A stretch of 22,461 nt of DNA from Halothiobacillus neapolitanus (GTDB lineage: Bacteria; Pseudomonadota; Gammaproteobacteria; Halothiobacillales; Halothiobacillaceae), in assembly GCA_020722165.1 (NCBI GenBank), contig DYLI01000013.1, positions 1 through 22,461 on the forward strand, given 5' to 3'. Below, one piece after another: positions 1 to 7,190 of this stretch. Under the pieces are notes generated by a model. It had not been told where the DNA came from and searched no databases. It saw only the letters and a program-made list of their open reading frames with translations. The position numbers were made by a program, and so were the translations under genes. The number at the start of each line of letters is the position of its first letter. Position 1 is the stretch's first letter.

Positions 1-872
1 TGTTTGAAGTGACCTAGGGCAATGTAGCCCCAGGCATCACGCGCAAAGTCGATCAGGATGGTGTTGCTGCGTACCAGCGCGTCGCAGTATTCGGCGATGT
101 AGTCGTGCGGTTCGATCTGGATGGTGTAGGGGTTCCAGGCGAGGCCGAGGCTTTCGACAAATTGCTGCGCGAATTGCGCCCAATCGACTTCGGGATAGGC
201 GGCGAGGTGGGCGTTGTAGTTGCCGACCGCGCCGTTGATCTTGCCCATGATTTCAACTTGGGCGAGTTGTTCGCGCTGGCGCTTGAGGCGGTAGGCGACG
301 TTGGCGAATTCCTTGCCCATGGTGGTCGGCGAGGCAGGTTGGCCGTGGGTGCGCGATAGCAGGGGGGCATCGGCGAGGTCGTGCGCTATCGTGCGCAGGA
401 CATTAAGAATGCCGTCAATGCGCGGCAGTAAGGCCTGGTTGCGCCCTTCGCGCAGCATCAGGGCGTAGGCGAGGTTGTTGATGTCTTCCGAGGTGCAGGC
501 AAAGTGAAAAAATTCACTGATGGCAGCAAGTTCTGCGTTGTTCTGCACTTTTTCCTTGAGGAAATATTCAACCGCCTTGACATCGTGATTAGTGGTTTTT
601 TCAATGTTTTTGACGCGACGGGCATCATCGGCGTTGAAGTGAGTCACGATGTCATCCAGCACGCTGCTGGCATGGGTGGACAGCGCAGGCACTTCGCTGA
701 TGGCAGGGTGCGCCGCCAGGGCTTGCAACCAGCGCACCTCAACCAATACGCGATGACGAATCAAGCCAAATTCACTAAAAATAGGACGCAGATCATCGGC
801 CTTGTCGGCATAGCGGCCATCGATGGGGGAGAGCGCCATCAAGGTGAAATCGGCGGAGTTAAGGTGTGTCAT
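1..872 (-). CDS. purB: Adenylosuccinate lyase, 5' part (cut by window edge)
   Basis: PurB is a cytosolic purine-synthesis enzyme. It cleaves SAICAR to AICAR and adenylosuccinate to AMP, releasing fumarate each time. The reverse-strand frame from the ATG at 872 runs open to base 1 (about 290 codons; the long family form is about 456). Visible family motifs are SPIDGRYADK near residue 15, TTNHDVKAVEYFLKEK near 93-108, TSEDINN at 127-133 and SRTHGQP at 173-179, whose His176 is the expected general acid. The fumarate-lyase signature loop lies beyond the edge. The start is supported by alignment of the N-terminus with E. coli PurB as I remember it; the Shine-Dalgarno is poor (GAGC). The gene is divergent from rpsB. 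I see no break in the visible part. Confidence 0.96.
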   Translation of the reverse strand, partial: MTHLNSADFTLMALSPIDGRYADKADDLRPIFSEFGLIRHRVLVEVRWLQALAAHPAISEVPALSTHASSVLDDIVTHFNADDARRVKNIEKTTNHDVKAVEYFLKEKVQNNAELAAISEFFHFACTSEDINNLAYALMLREGRNQALLPRIDGILNVLRTIAHDLADAPLLSRTHGQPASPTTMGKEFANVAYRLKRQREQLAQVEIMGKINGAVGNYNAHLAAYPEVDWAQFAQQFVESLGLAWNPYTIQIEPHDYIAEYCDALVRSNTILIDFARDAWGYIALGHFK

Positions 873-1167
873 GCTGCAAGCTCGTGATGTTTTTAATGCG
901 CCAAATGTTAACACGCGCTTGAACAGAGCTTGGTAGCGTGATGAATGGCGCGACATTGCACATGACACGCGGTGCGTGGTGTGGTTAAATGCGTGCCGCA
1001 ATTCAAAGAGCGCGCGGTGTGCTTGCTGGGTTGCGGAATTATTTACACTCCACACGCGCATCATGCTCTGATCGGCGGGGTGCCTGTAAGCTTCAATGCG
1101 CGACGCGCAAGCTTGCAGGTCGTCGTTCAGGATGCGCGGAGGCTTAACCCCATAGAGGATTATAAAA
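873..1167. promoter_or_regulatory. Divergent purB / rpsB intergenic region and rpsB leader
   Basis: These 295 bases must hold the start signals of both divergent genes. No textbook promoter is visible. For rpsB a TACACT at 1044-1049 in an AT-rich patch is the best -10 candidate, with TTGCTG at 1023-1028 upstream at a short 15-base spacing. If that is right, the rpsB transcript has a leader of roughly 110 bases containing the hairpin listed separately. The rpsB Shine-Dalgarno AGAGGA is at 1154-1159. The short open frames here are shadows or run into rpsB out of frame. Confidence 0.4.
1083..1119 (+). promoter_or_regulatory. Stem-loop in the rpsB leader
   Basis: CCTGTAAGCTT (1083-1093) pairs with AAGCTTGCAGG (1109-1119), an 11-base stem with one G-U pair. 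The loop contains a second small self-complementary GCGC-GAC-GCGC. No T run follows, so it is not a normal terminator. In gammaproteobacteria ribosomal protein S2 is known to control rpsB-tsf through the rpsB 5' leader. A structured leader here fits that, but the link to S2 binding is inference from position. Confidence 0.5.
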
Positions 1168-1899
1168 ATGGCTCAAGTCAGTATGCGTCAAATGTTGGAA
1201 GCGGGTGTTCACTTCGGTCACCAGACCCGCTACTGGAACCCAAAGATGGCTCCGTACATCTTTGGTGATCGCAATAAGATTCACATTATCAACCTTGAAA
1301 AAACCGTGCCGATGTTTAACGACGCACTGAATTTCATTGGCAAAATTGCGGCCAAGGGCGGCACTATTTTGTTTGTAGGCACCAAGCGTTCCGCGCGTGA
1401 TGTGATTGGCGAGCAAGCGGCACGTGTCAACATGCCCTATGTCAATCACCGCTGGTTGGGTGGCATGATGACTAACTTCCGTACCGTGAAGCTGTCTGTG
1501 CGCCGTTTGAAAACCCTGCAAACCATGGCGCAAGACGGTAGCTTTGATCGCCTGGTCAAGCGCGAAGCGTTGCATATGCAGCGTGAAATGGAAAAGTTGG
1601 AAAAAGGTTTGGGCGGTATTCAGAACATGGAGCACCTGCCGGATGCGCTGTTCGTGGTGGACGTGGATCATGAATCCATTGCCATTACTGAAGCGCGCAA
1701 GCTGGGTATTCCTGTGATCGGCGTGGTCGATAGTAACAGCTCGCCTGATGGTGTGGACTACATCATTCCAGGCAACGACGATGCGATTCGCGCGGTTCAG
1801 CTCTATGTTATGTCAGTCGCGGATGCGATTGATGATGCCAAGGGCACGGTGACTGTGGCGAGTGATGACTTTGTTGAGGTGAGTGAAGCCGCAGCTTGA
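1168..1899 (+). CDS. rpsB: 30S ribosomal protein S2
   Basis: S2 is a late-assembling protein of the small ribosomal subunit, on the back of the 30S between head and body, and is needed for S1 binding. The 243-residue product matches the family length. It opens with the characteristic VSMRQMLEAGVHFGHQTRYW, followed by FGDRNKIHIINLEKT, GTKRSARD and the NHRWLGGMMTN segment of the S2 signature. The start ATG has Shine-Dalgarno AGAGGA 8 bases upstream. As in most proteobacteria tsf follows, across a 95-base gap containing a terminator-like hairpin. A hairpin in the leader suggests autoregulation. Confidence 0.98.
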   Translation: MAQVSMRQMLEAGVHFGHQTRYWNPKMAPYIFGDRNKIHIINLEKTVPMFNDALNFIGKIAAKGGTILFVGTKRSARDVIGEQAARVNMPYVNHRWLGGMMTNFRTVKLSVRRLKTLQTMAQDGSFDRLVKREALHMQREMEKLEKGLGGIQNMEHLPDALFVVDVDHESIAITEARKLGIPVIGVVDSNSSPDGVDYIIPGNDDAIRAVQLYVMSVADAIDDAKGTVTVASDDFVEVSEAAA

Positions 1900-1947
1900 T
1901 TCTGTGCTCGCTAACTCGTCACGTTGTTGACGCTTGAATTTCTACGC

Positions 1948-1973
1948 ACGGGTCCTTATGACCCGTTGTTTTT
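1948..1973 (+). terminator. Terminator-like hairpin between rpsB and tsf
   Basis: ACGGGTC (1948-1954), loop CTTAT, GACCCGT (1960-1966), then TGTTTTT. This is a perfect 7-base GC-containing stem directly followed by a T-rich run, the shape of a rho-independent terminator. Because tsf follows at once and has no obvious promoter of its own, it probably acts as a partial attenuator that lowers tsf relative to rpsB expression (inference). Confidence 0.65.
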
Positions 1974-1994
1974 GTAAGCAATACGGAGAATTTT

Positions 1995-2876
1995 ATGAGT
2001 ACGATTTCTGCAAGCATGGTTAAAGAACTGCGCGAGCGCACCAGCGCCGGCATGATGGAATGCAAGAAAGCACTGGTCGAAGTCGGTGGTGACATCGAAG
2101 CGGCGATCGAGTGGATGCGCAAGCAAGGTATGGCCAAGGCCGATAAGAAAGCAGGCCGTACTGCAGCTGATGGTGTGGTAGTGATTGCGGTTGCTGATGA
2201 TGGTAAATCTGCGGCACTGGTGGAAATCAACAGTGAAACCGACTTTGTGGCCAAGAGCGAAGACTTCGTCAAGTTTGCCAATGAAGTAGCGCAAGTGGTT
2301 TTGCAGCAGGCTCCAGCGGATGTCGATGCTTTGCTAGCTGCGAAAATGGCGAGCGGTGAAGATGTCAACACCGTGCGTTCTGCGCTGATTGCAAAAATTG
2401 GTGAAAACCTGCAAGTGCGCCGTTTCGTGCGTATCGAGACCACGGGTGTGATCGGCGCTTACCGTCATGGCGAGCGCATCGGTGTTCTGACTGAAATGAC
2501 TGGTGGTGATGTTGCAGTCGCCAAGGATGTGTCTATGCACATTGCGGCAAGCCGTCCTGTCTGCGTTTCTGAGTCCGATGTGCCAGCGGATCTGGTCGAA
2601 AAAGAGCGTGCAATCTTCCTCGATCAAGCCATGCAAAGCGGTAAGCCTGCTGAAATTGCGGCCAAGATGGTTGATGGACGTATTCGCAAGTATCTCGCTG
2701 AAGTGGCGCTGACCGGTCAGCCTTTCGTCAAGGATGCGGATGTCACCGTCGGCGCGATGCTGAAGAAGGCAGGTTGCGAGGTGACTCAATTCGTGCGCTT
2801 TGAAGTGGGCGAAGGTATTGAAAAGCAGACCACTGACTTTGCAGCCGAAGTTGCGGCACAAGTTGCTGCGAGTTGA
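1995..2876 (+). CDS. tsf: Elongation factor Ts
   Basis: EF-Ts is the guanine-nucleotide exchange factor that reloads EF-Tu with GTP during translation elongation. The 293-residue product has the N-terminal UBA-like domain with RERTSAGMMECKKAL at residues 14-28, the core sequence INSETDFVAKSEDF, and the second core half with the MHIAASRP segment. Length is close to E. coli EF-Ts (283). The start ATG has Shine-Dalgarno GGAGA at 1985-1989. It follows rpsB, as expected, behind the 1948-1973 hairpin. Nothing in it looks unusual. Confidence 0.98.
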   Translation: MSTISASMVKELRERTSAGMMECKKALVEVGGDIEAAIEWMRKQGMAKADKKAGRTAADGVVVIAVADDGKSAALVEINSETDFVAKSEDFVKFANEVAQVVLQQAPADVDALLAAKMASGEDVNTVRSALIAKIGENLQVRRFVRIETTGVIGAYRHGERIGVLTEMTGGDVAVAKDVSMHIAASRPVCVSESDVPADLVEKERAIFLDQAMQSGKPAEIAAKMVDGRIRKYLAEVALTGQPFVKDADVTVGAMLKKAGCEVTQFVRFEVGEGIEKQTTDFAAEVAAQVAAS

Positions 2877-2879
2877 TGG

Positions 2880-2908
2880 CTGAGGATGACTTCAAGGTCA
2901 TCCTTCAG
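2880..2908 (+). promoter_or_regulatory. Stem-loop between tsf and pyrH
   Basis: AGGATGAC (2883-2890), loop TTCAAG, GTCATCCT (2897-2904). The outer CTG (2880-2882) and CAG (2906-2908) extend the stem across one bulged T. No T run follows, so it is a weak terminator candidate. It may instead be an mRNA processing or stability element between the tsf and pyrH messages. Confidence 0.45.
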
Positions 2909-2952
2909 TGCGGTTTAGTGAATATTTATTTTTCATAACTAAGGGTCAAATC

Positions 2953-3684
2953 ATGCAAACTCCCACGCTCCATTATCGCCGCATCCTTCTCAAATTGAGT
3001 GGTGAGGCGTTAATGGGAGCGTGTGATTATGGCATTGACCCTGACGTTCTCCACCGTCTCGCATCTGAAATCCTTGCCCTGCAAAAAATGGGTGTGGAAA
3101 TTGGTTTGGTGATTGGCGGTGGCAATATTTTCCGTGGTGCGGGTCTGGCCGAAGGCGGCATGGATCGTGTCACGGGCGACCATATGGGTATGTTGGCGAC
3201 GGTGATGAATGCCTTGGCGATGCAGGATGCGATTGAACGCCAGGGTGGCGAAGTGCGCGTCATGTCAGGGCTGTCGATCCATCAGGTGTGTGAGGATTAT
3301 GTGCGTCGCCGTGCGCAACGTCATTTGGAAAAAGGGCGGGTGGTGATTTTTGCTGCTGGCACGGGTAGCCCCTATTTTACGACGGATACGGCGGGCAGTT
3401 TGCGTGCGATAGAGTCATGTTGCGATGTGCTAATCAAGGCCACGAAGGTGGATGGGGTTTATGATTGCGACCCGATGAAGCATTCACACGCATGTCGCTA
3501 TGAAACCCTGACTTATGATGAAGCCATTACCCGTCAGCTTGGGGTGATGGATGCGACGGCGCTGGTGATGTGCCGCGATAATAATTTGCCTCTCATCGTC
3601 GCCGATATTAATACGCCGGGCTTGTTGCAAAGCCTAGTGATGGGTGAGCGCGTGGGAACTTTGGTGACACGGGAGTTACAGTGA
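2953..3684 (+). CDS. pyrH: Uridylate kinase (UMP kinase)
   Basis: PyrH phosphorylates UMP to UDP with ATP, the committing step to UTP and CTP. It is a homohexameric amino-acid-kinase-fold enzyme of the cytosol. The 243-residue product shows RILLKLSGEALMG near residues 9-21, the GLVIGGGNIFRG glycine loop near 52-63, VTGDHMGMLATVMNA, AAGTGSPYFTTDTA and KATKVDGVYDCDP. I chose the ATG at 2953 over an in-frame ATG at 2908 because AAGGG precedes it at 2941-2945 and family N-termini begin just before the kinase motif. The stop is one base before frr, so the two are very likely co-translated. Confidence 0.97.
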   Translation: MQTPTLHYRRILLKLSGEALMGACDYGIDPDVLHRLASEILALQKMGVEIGLVIGGGNIFRGAGLAEGGMDRVTGDHMGMLATVMNALAMQDAIERQGGEVRVMSGLSIHQVCEDYVRRRAQRHLEKGRVVIFAAGTGSPYFTTDTAGSLRAIESCCDVLIKATKVDGVYDCDPMKHSHACRYETLTYDEAITRQLGVMDATALVMCRDNNLPLIVADINTPGLLQSLVMGERVGTLVTRELQ

Positions 3685-3685
3685 A

Positions 3686-4243
3686 ATGATTGAAGCACTA
3701 CGTAAAGATGCCGAATTGCGCATGGGTAAAAGCTTGGACGCTCTGAAGTCAGAGTTGTCGAAAGTACGTACGGGTCGAGCGCATCCATCCATTCTCGATC
3801 ACGTTAAGGTCGATTATTACGGTCAAGAAGTTCCATTGTCCCAAGTCGCCAAGGTGGTCGCTGAAGATGCGCGCAACCTGAGCGTTACACCTTGGGAAAA
3901 AGAGATGGTAAGCAAGATTGAAAAGGCCATTATGACCTCTGATCTCGGCTTGAATCCGATGAGTATGGGGATGGTGATTCGCGTTCCGTTGCCTGCGCTG
4001 ACCGAAGATCGTCGCCGTGATTTGGTGAAAGTGGTACGTGGCGAAGCTGAAGCGTCGAAAGTGGCGATTCGTAATATTCGTCGTGATGTGAATGGTACTT
4101 TGAAAAATCAGCTCAAGGACAAGCTGATTAGCGAAGACGAAGAGCGTCGTGCGCAAGATGTGGTGCAGAAGTTGACCGATAAAGCGGTCGCGGATGCCGA
4201 TGCCATTTTGGCAGCCAAAGAAAAGGAATTGATGGAAGTTTGA
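3686..4243 (+). CDS. frr: Ribosome-recycling factor
   Basis: RRF works with EF-G to split the post-termination ribosome. The 185-residue product equals the E. coli length and has the alternating three-helix bundle plus small beta domain expected. Visible features are SKVRTGRAHPSIL near residues 25-37, YYGQEVPLSQVA, and the C-terminal helix with DVVQKLTDKAVADAD. The ATG lies one base after the pyrH TGA, with Shine-Dalgarno GGGAG inside the end of pyrH. It is followed by a T-rich stretch and then the 109-base palindromic element. Confidence 0.98.
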   Translation: MIEALRKDAELRMGKSLDALKSELSKVRTGRAHPSILDHVKVDYYGQEVPLSQVAKVVAEDARNLSVTPWEKEMVSKIEKAIMTSDLGLNPMSMGMVIRVPLPALTEDRRRDLVKVVRGEAEASKVAIRNIRRDVNGTLKNQLKDKLISEDEERRAQDVVQKLTDKAVADADAILAAKEKELMEV

Positions 4244-4278
4244 GGCGGGTTGGTTCAGTCGGGCTTTTTTGTTTCTTT

Positions 4279-4387
4279 AATAGGACTTACGCAAAAGTGT
4301 TCCAGCAAGGCAAAGCGCCGAAGACAGTACAACCTAGTACGGCGAGGTGTTTTAACGCCGCTGGGGCGCTTTTGCGTAAGTCCTATT
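4279..4387. repeat. 109-base palindromic repeat (MITE-like) between frr and uppS
   Basis: The arms are 4279-4306 and 4360-4387. The outer 19 bases (AATAGGACTTACGCAAAAG on the left) are an exact inverted repeat. The pairing continues through TGTT/GGCG with three G-T pairs and ends in CCAGC/GCTGG, giving 28 paired positions without a bulge. The 53-base centre holds further pairing: CGCCG (4316-4320) with CGGCG (4340-4344), around GTAC-AACCTA-GTAC. It has no coding capacity. The long terminal inverted repeats suggest a non-autonomous transposable element or a large REP-like unit. A target-site duplication is not clear (TTAA on the left, TTCA on the right). I saw no second copy in the window. Confidence 0.85.
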
Positions 4388-4406
4388 CAATTCACATGGC
4401 ACGGCT

Positions 4407-5156
4407 TTGAACGTTTCCTCTATACCCGCATCTATTCCGCGTCACATCGCCATCATCATGGATGGTAACGGACGCTGGGCGAAGCAGCATGGCTTGCCAC
4501 GCGTCATCGGGCATCGTCGCGGCGCAACCGCCTTGCGCCATGTGGTGCGAGCCTGTGTGCAGCGTCAGGTACAGGTGTTAACGGTATTCGCGTTTTCCAG
4601 TGAAAACTGGCATCGCCCTGAAACCGAAGTCAAAGCCTTGATGGTGCTTTTTATGCACTCCTTGCGTCGTGAGGTTGAAAAACTGCATGAAGCGGGAGTG
4701 CGTTTGCGTTTTATTGGCGAACGCGGGCGTTTTGATAACGCCTTGCGCCAAAAAATGGAGGCTGCGGAACGTCTTACGGCGGATAATTCGTGCATGACCA
4801 TGGTGATTGCGGTGAATTATGGCGGGCGTTGGGATCTGGCGCAGGCTGCGCGTGCGCTGGCTGCAGAGGTATCGGCTGGGCAGCTTGCGCTTGACGCTGT
4901 AAATGAACAGGCTCTGGGCAAGCATGTGGCTTTGGCTGATTTGCCTGAGCCGGATTTACTTATTCGTAGCGGCGGCGAGCAACGCATTAGCAATTTTTTG
5001 TTGTGGCAGATGGCTTACACCGAGCTGTATTTCACGCCAACCTTGTGGCCCGATTTCCGTGTGGATGATTTGGACTTGGCTCTGACGTGGTTTGCCGAGC
5101 GTGAGAGACGCTTTGGGCGCGTTGAAAGCACGCAACCGAGGGTAGGGCATGCTTAA
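4407..5156 (+). CDS. uppS: Undecaprenyl diphosphate synthase
   Basis: UppS is a cis-prenyltransferase. It adds eight isopentenyl units to farnesyl diphosphate to make the C55 carrier for peptidoglycan and O-antigen precursors. The 249-residue product has IPRHIAIIMDGNGRWA (the catalytic Asp is residue 19), FAFSSENWHRP, and RSGGEQRISNF at 187-197 with the following YTELYF. The start is TTG at 4407. The first in-frame ATG (4458) lies inside the conserved motif, and the upstream ATG at 4396 is out of frame and stops at once. There is no clear Shine-Dalgarno, and the palindromic repeat ends only 19 bases upstream. The 3' end overlaps cdsA by 8 bases. Confidence 0.95.
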   Translation: MNVSSIPASIPRHIAIIMDGNGRWAKQHGLPRVIGHRRGATALRHVVRACVQRQVQVLTVFAFSSENWHRPETEVKALMVLFMHSLRREVEKLHEAGVRLRFIGERGRFDNALRQKMEAAERLTADNSCMTMVIAVNYGGRWDLAQAARALAAEVSAGQLALDAVNEQALGKHVALADLPEPDLLIRSGGEQRISNFLLWQMAYTELYFTPTLWPDFRVDDLDLALTWFAERERRFGRVESTQPRVGHA

Positions 5157-5988
5157 ACAACGCATTTTAACCGCACTGGTTTTGGTGATTATTTTTCTAA
5201 CAACGCTATTTTGGCTGCCGCCTCTTGCGTTCCAGCTTTTGATGGCGCTTGTTGTGGCTTTGGTTGCGTTTGAATGGGCGGCGTTGGAGGGTTGGTATGG
5301 GATGCCGCGCTTGGCGTATGTCACAGGCATTATGCTGGGCGGTGCGGGTCTGGTTTTTGCTCCGTTCGGGATTCTATTTCACCTTGAAATGTTGATCGCC
5401 GGTGTTTTGCTCTGGGTTTTGCTAAGTTTGCGCGTCTTTTTGGGAGCGCATGTGCCCAATGTCTTTCATCATGCGCGCTTCAAGCTTTTACTCGCTCCAC
5501 TGGTGTTATGGCCAGCCTGGTTTGCCTTGGAGTATTTGCATAATTTGCCCAATGGGGCGTGGTGGGTGTTAGCAACTTTAATGGTGGTCTGGGTAGCGGA
5601 TAGCGCGGCGTTTTTTGCCGGACGTATGTTTGGTCGCATTAAGCTGGCTCCGCATATCAGCCCTGGTAAAACTGTTGAAGGTTTGCTGGGAGGTTTAATG
5701 GGCGTCACCGCCTTTGCTCTTGTCGCTCATGCGTTTGTGCCATTCGCACAACTGCCTTTATGGGCATGGTGTCTTTTAACCTTGACGGTCACGCTCTTTT
5801 CGGTGATTGGCGATTTGCACGAAAGCCTTTTGAAGCGGGAAGCTGGAGTGAAAGATAGCGGTACCTTGTTGCCTGGGCATGGCGGTGTGTTTGACCGGGT
5901 GGACAGTCTTTTGGCAGCCGCCCCGATCATGGCGTTTGGTTTGTTCTTGCTTGATGTCAATGGACTCGGCATGGGTGGCTTGGCGTGA
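5149..5988 (+). CDS. cdsA: Phosphatidate cytidylyltransferase (CDP-diglyceride synthase)
   Basis: CdsA is an inner-membrane enzyme that makes CDP-diacylglycerol from phosphatidate and CTP, the branch point for all phospholipids. The 279-residue product is strongly hydrophobic with about eight predicted membrane segments. It carries the SPGKTVEGLLGGLMG loop and, near residues 225-252, the family signature ending in KDSGTLLPGHGGVFDRVDS. The ATG overlaps the end of uppS by 8 bases (translational coupling). The stop shares one base with the dxr start. Confidence 0.96.
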   Translation: MLKQRILTALVLVIIFLTTLFWLPPLAFQLLMALVVALVAFEWAALEGWYGMPRLAYVTGIMLGGAGLVFAPFGILFHLEMLIAGVLLWVLLSLRVFLGAHVPNVFHHARFKLLLAPLVLWPAWFALEYLHNLPNGAWWVLATLMVVWVADSAAFFAGRMFGRIKLAPHISPGKTVEGLLGGLMGVTAFALVAHAFVPFAQLPLWAWCLLTLTVTLFSVIGDLHESLLKREAGVKDSGTLLPGHGGVFDRVDSLLAAAPIMAFGLFLLDVNGLGMGGLA

Positions 5989-7190
5989 TGCAGTCATCTC
6001 GGCATGGCGTGTGCGTGCTTGGTGCGACCGGTTCGATTGGGCAAAGTACGTTGGATGTTTTGCGTCGTCATCCTGAACGCTGGTGGGTTGAGTCGCTTGG
6101 TGCCAATCAGGATGTCGAAGGCATGTTGGCGGCGTGCATGGAGTTCATGCCGCGTGTCGTTACGATGGCGGATGAGCAGGCGGCGATGCGTCTAAAGGTG
6201 GCGCTCAAGGCGGCAGGATTGCTGACCGAGGTTTTATCGGGTGAAGAAGGCATGGAGACGATTGCTGCGGATGCGGCAAGTGCTGTAGTCGTGGCGGCTA
6301 TCGTGGGTGCGGCGGGTCTGCGCTCGTCACTTGCGGCGGTGCGTGCGGGTAAGCGGGTGTTATTGGCCAACAAAGAAGCGCTGGTGATGTCGGGTGCCTT
6401 GTTTATGGCTGAAGTGGCAGCGCATGGTGCAACACTGATTCCGCTGGATAGTGAGCACAATGCCTTGTTTCAATGTTTGCCCGCGATTGACGTGCGGACA
6501 CCGCGTTCATTGGCGGGGATTGACTCTTTGCTACTGACTGCATCCGGTGGGCCTTTTTTGGATTGGCCTCTGGATCGTTTGCTAACAGTCACACCCGAAC
6601 AAGCCTGTGCGCACCCCAACTGGTCAATGGGCAAGAAAATTTCTGTCGATTCAGCCAGTTTAATGAACAAAGGCTTGGAAGTGATTGAGGCCTTTTGGTT
6701 GTTTTCCATGCCGTTGGAACGCATCAAAGTGGTAGTGCATCCGCAAAGCATTGTGCATTCCATGGTGGCGTATGCCGATGGTTCGGTATTGGCTCAGCTC
6801 GGCTTGCCCGATATGCGCACGCCGATTGCTCATGCCTTGGCGTGGCCTGAGCGTGTACCGTCGGGTGTGGCAGCGCTTGATTTAACTCAAATGTCTCAAT
6901 TGACGTTTGTACCGCCCGATATGCAGCGTTTTCCATGCTTGCGTTTGGCTTATGATGCCTTGCGTCAAGGTGGAGGGGCACCGGCGCTGTTGAACGCGGC
7001 GAATGAGGTGGCGGTGGACGCTTTTTTGCAGCGGCATATGGGCTTTATGCAGATTCCAGCCCTGATTGAGTCCGTGCTCGACCGTGCGGCATCCGGGTGT
7101 GCGCAGACTTTGGATGATGTATTTGCAGCGGATGCGCAGGGGCGTGCTTTAGCCAATGAGTGGATTCATAAGCGTGGTGTAGTTGTATGA
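5988..7190 (+). CDS. dxr: 1-deoxy-D-xylulose 5-phosphate reductoisomerase
   Basis: Dxr converts DXP to 2-C-methylerythritol 4-phosphate with NADPH, the first committed MEP-pathway step, feeding isopentenyl units to UppS upstream. The 400-residue protein has the NADPH loop GATGSIG at residues 12-18, LANKEAL, the metal-binding LDSEHNALFQCLP (Asp154, Glu156), SGGPF, HPNWSMGKKISVDSA and MNKGLEVIEA (Glu231). These are the full set of active-site residues. I prefer the ATG at 5988, which overlaps the cdsA TGA as TGATG; a GTG at 5985 would add one residue. The stop overlaps the rseP ATG by four bases (ATGA). Confidence 0.97.
   Translation: MQSSRHGVCVLGATGSIGQSTLDVLRRHPERWWVESLGANQDVEGMLAACMEFMPRVVTMADEQAAMRLKVALKAAGLLTEVLSGEEGMETIAADAASAVVVAAIVGAAGLRSSLAAVRAGKRVLLANKEALVMSGALFMAEVAAHGATLIPLDSEHNALFQCLPAIDVRTPRSLAGIDSLLLTASGGPFLDWPLDRLLTVTPEQACAHPNWSMGKKISVDSASLMNKGLEVIEAFWLFSMPLERIKVVVHPQSIVHSMVAYADGSVLAQLGLPDMRTPIAHALAWPERVPSGVAALDLTQMSQLTFVPPDMQRFPCLRLAYDALRQGGGAPALLNAANEVAVDAFLQRHMGFMQIPALIESVLDRAASGCAQTLDDVFAADAQGRALANEWIHKRGVVV

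Noticed and set aside
504..887. Plus-strand open frame of 127 codons
   Set aside because: It is antisense to purB, whose reverse-strand product matches a known family throughout.
972..1268. Open frame across the rpsB leader and start
   Set aside because: It overlaps rpsB in another frame, resembles no family and has no ribosome-binding site.
2908..2952. Upstream in-frame ATG for pyrH
   Set aside because: It would add 15 residues absent from the family; the ATG at 2953 has the better-placed Shine-Dalgarno.
4244..4278. Possible frr terminator in the T-rich stretch
   Set aside because: There are two T runs, but the G-rich bases before them have no complementary partner to form a stem.
4250..4468. 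Open frame of 72 codons over the palindromic element
   Set aside because: It runs through the inverted repeat and into uppS out of frame; its composition is that of a chance ORF.
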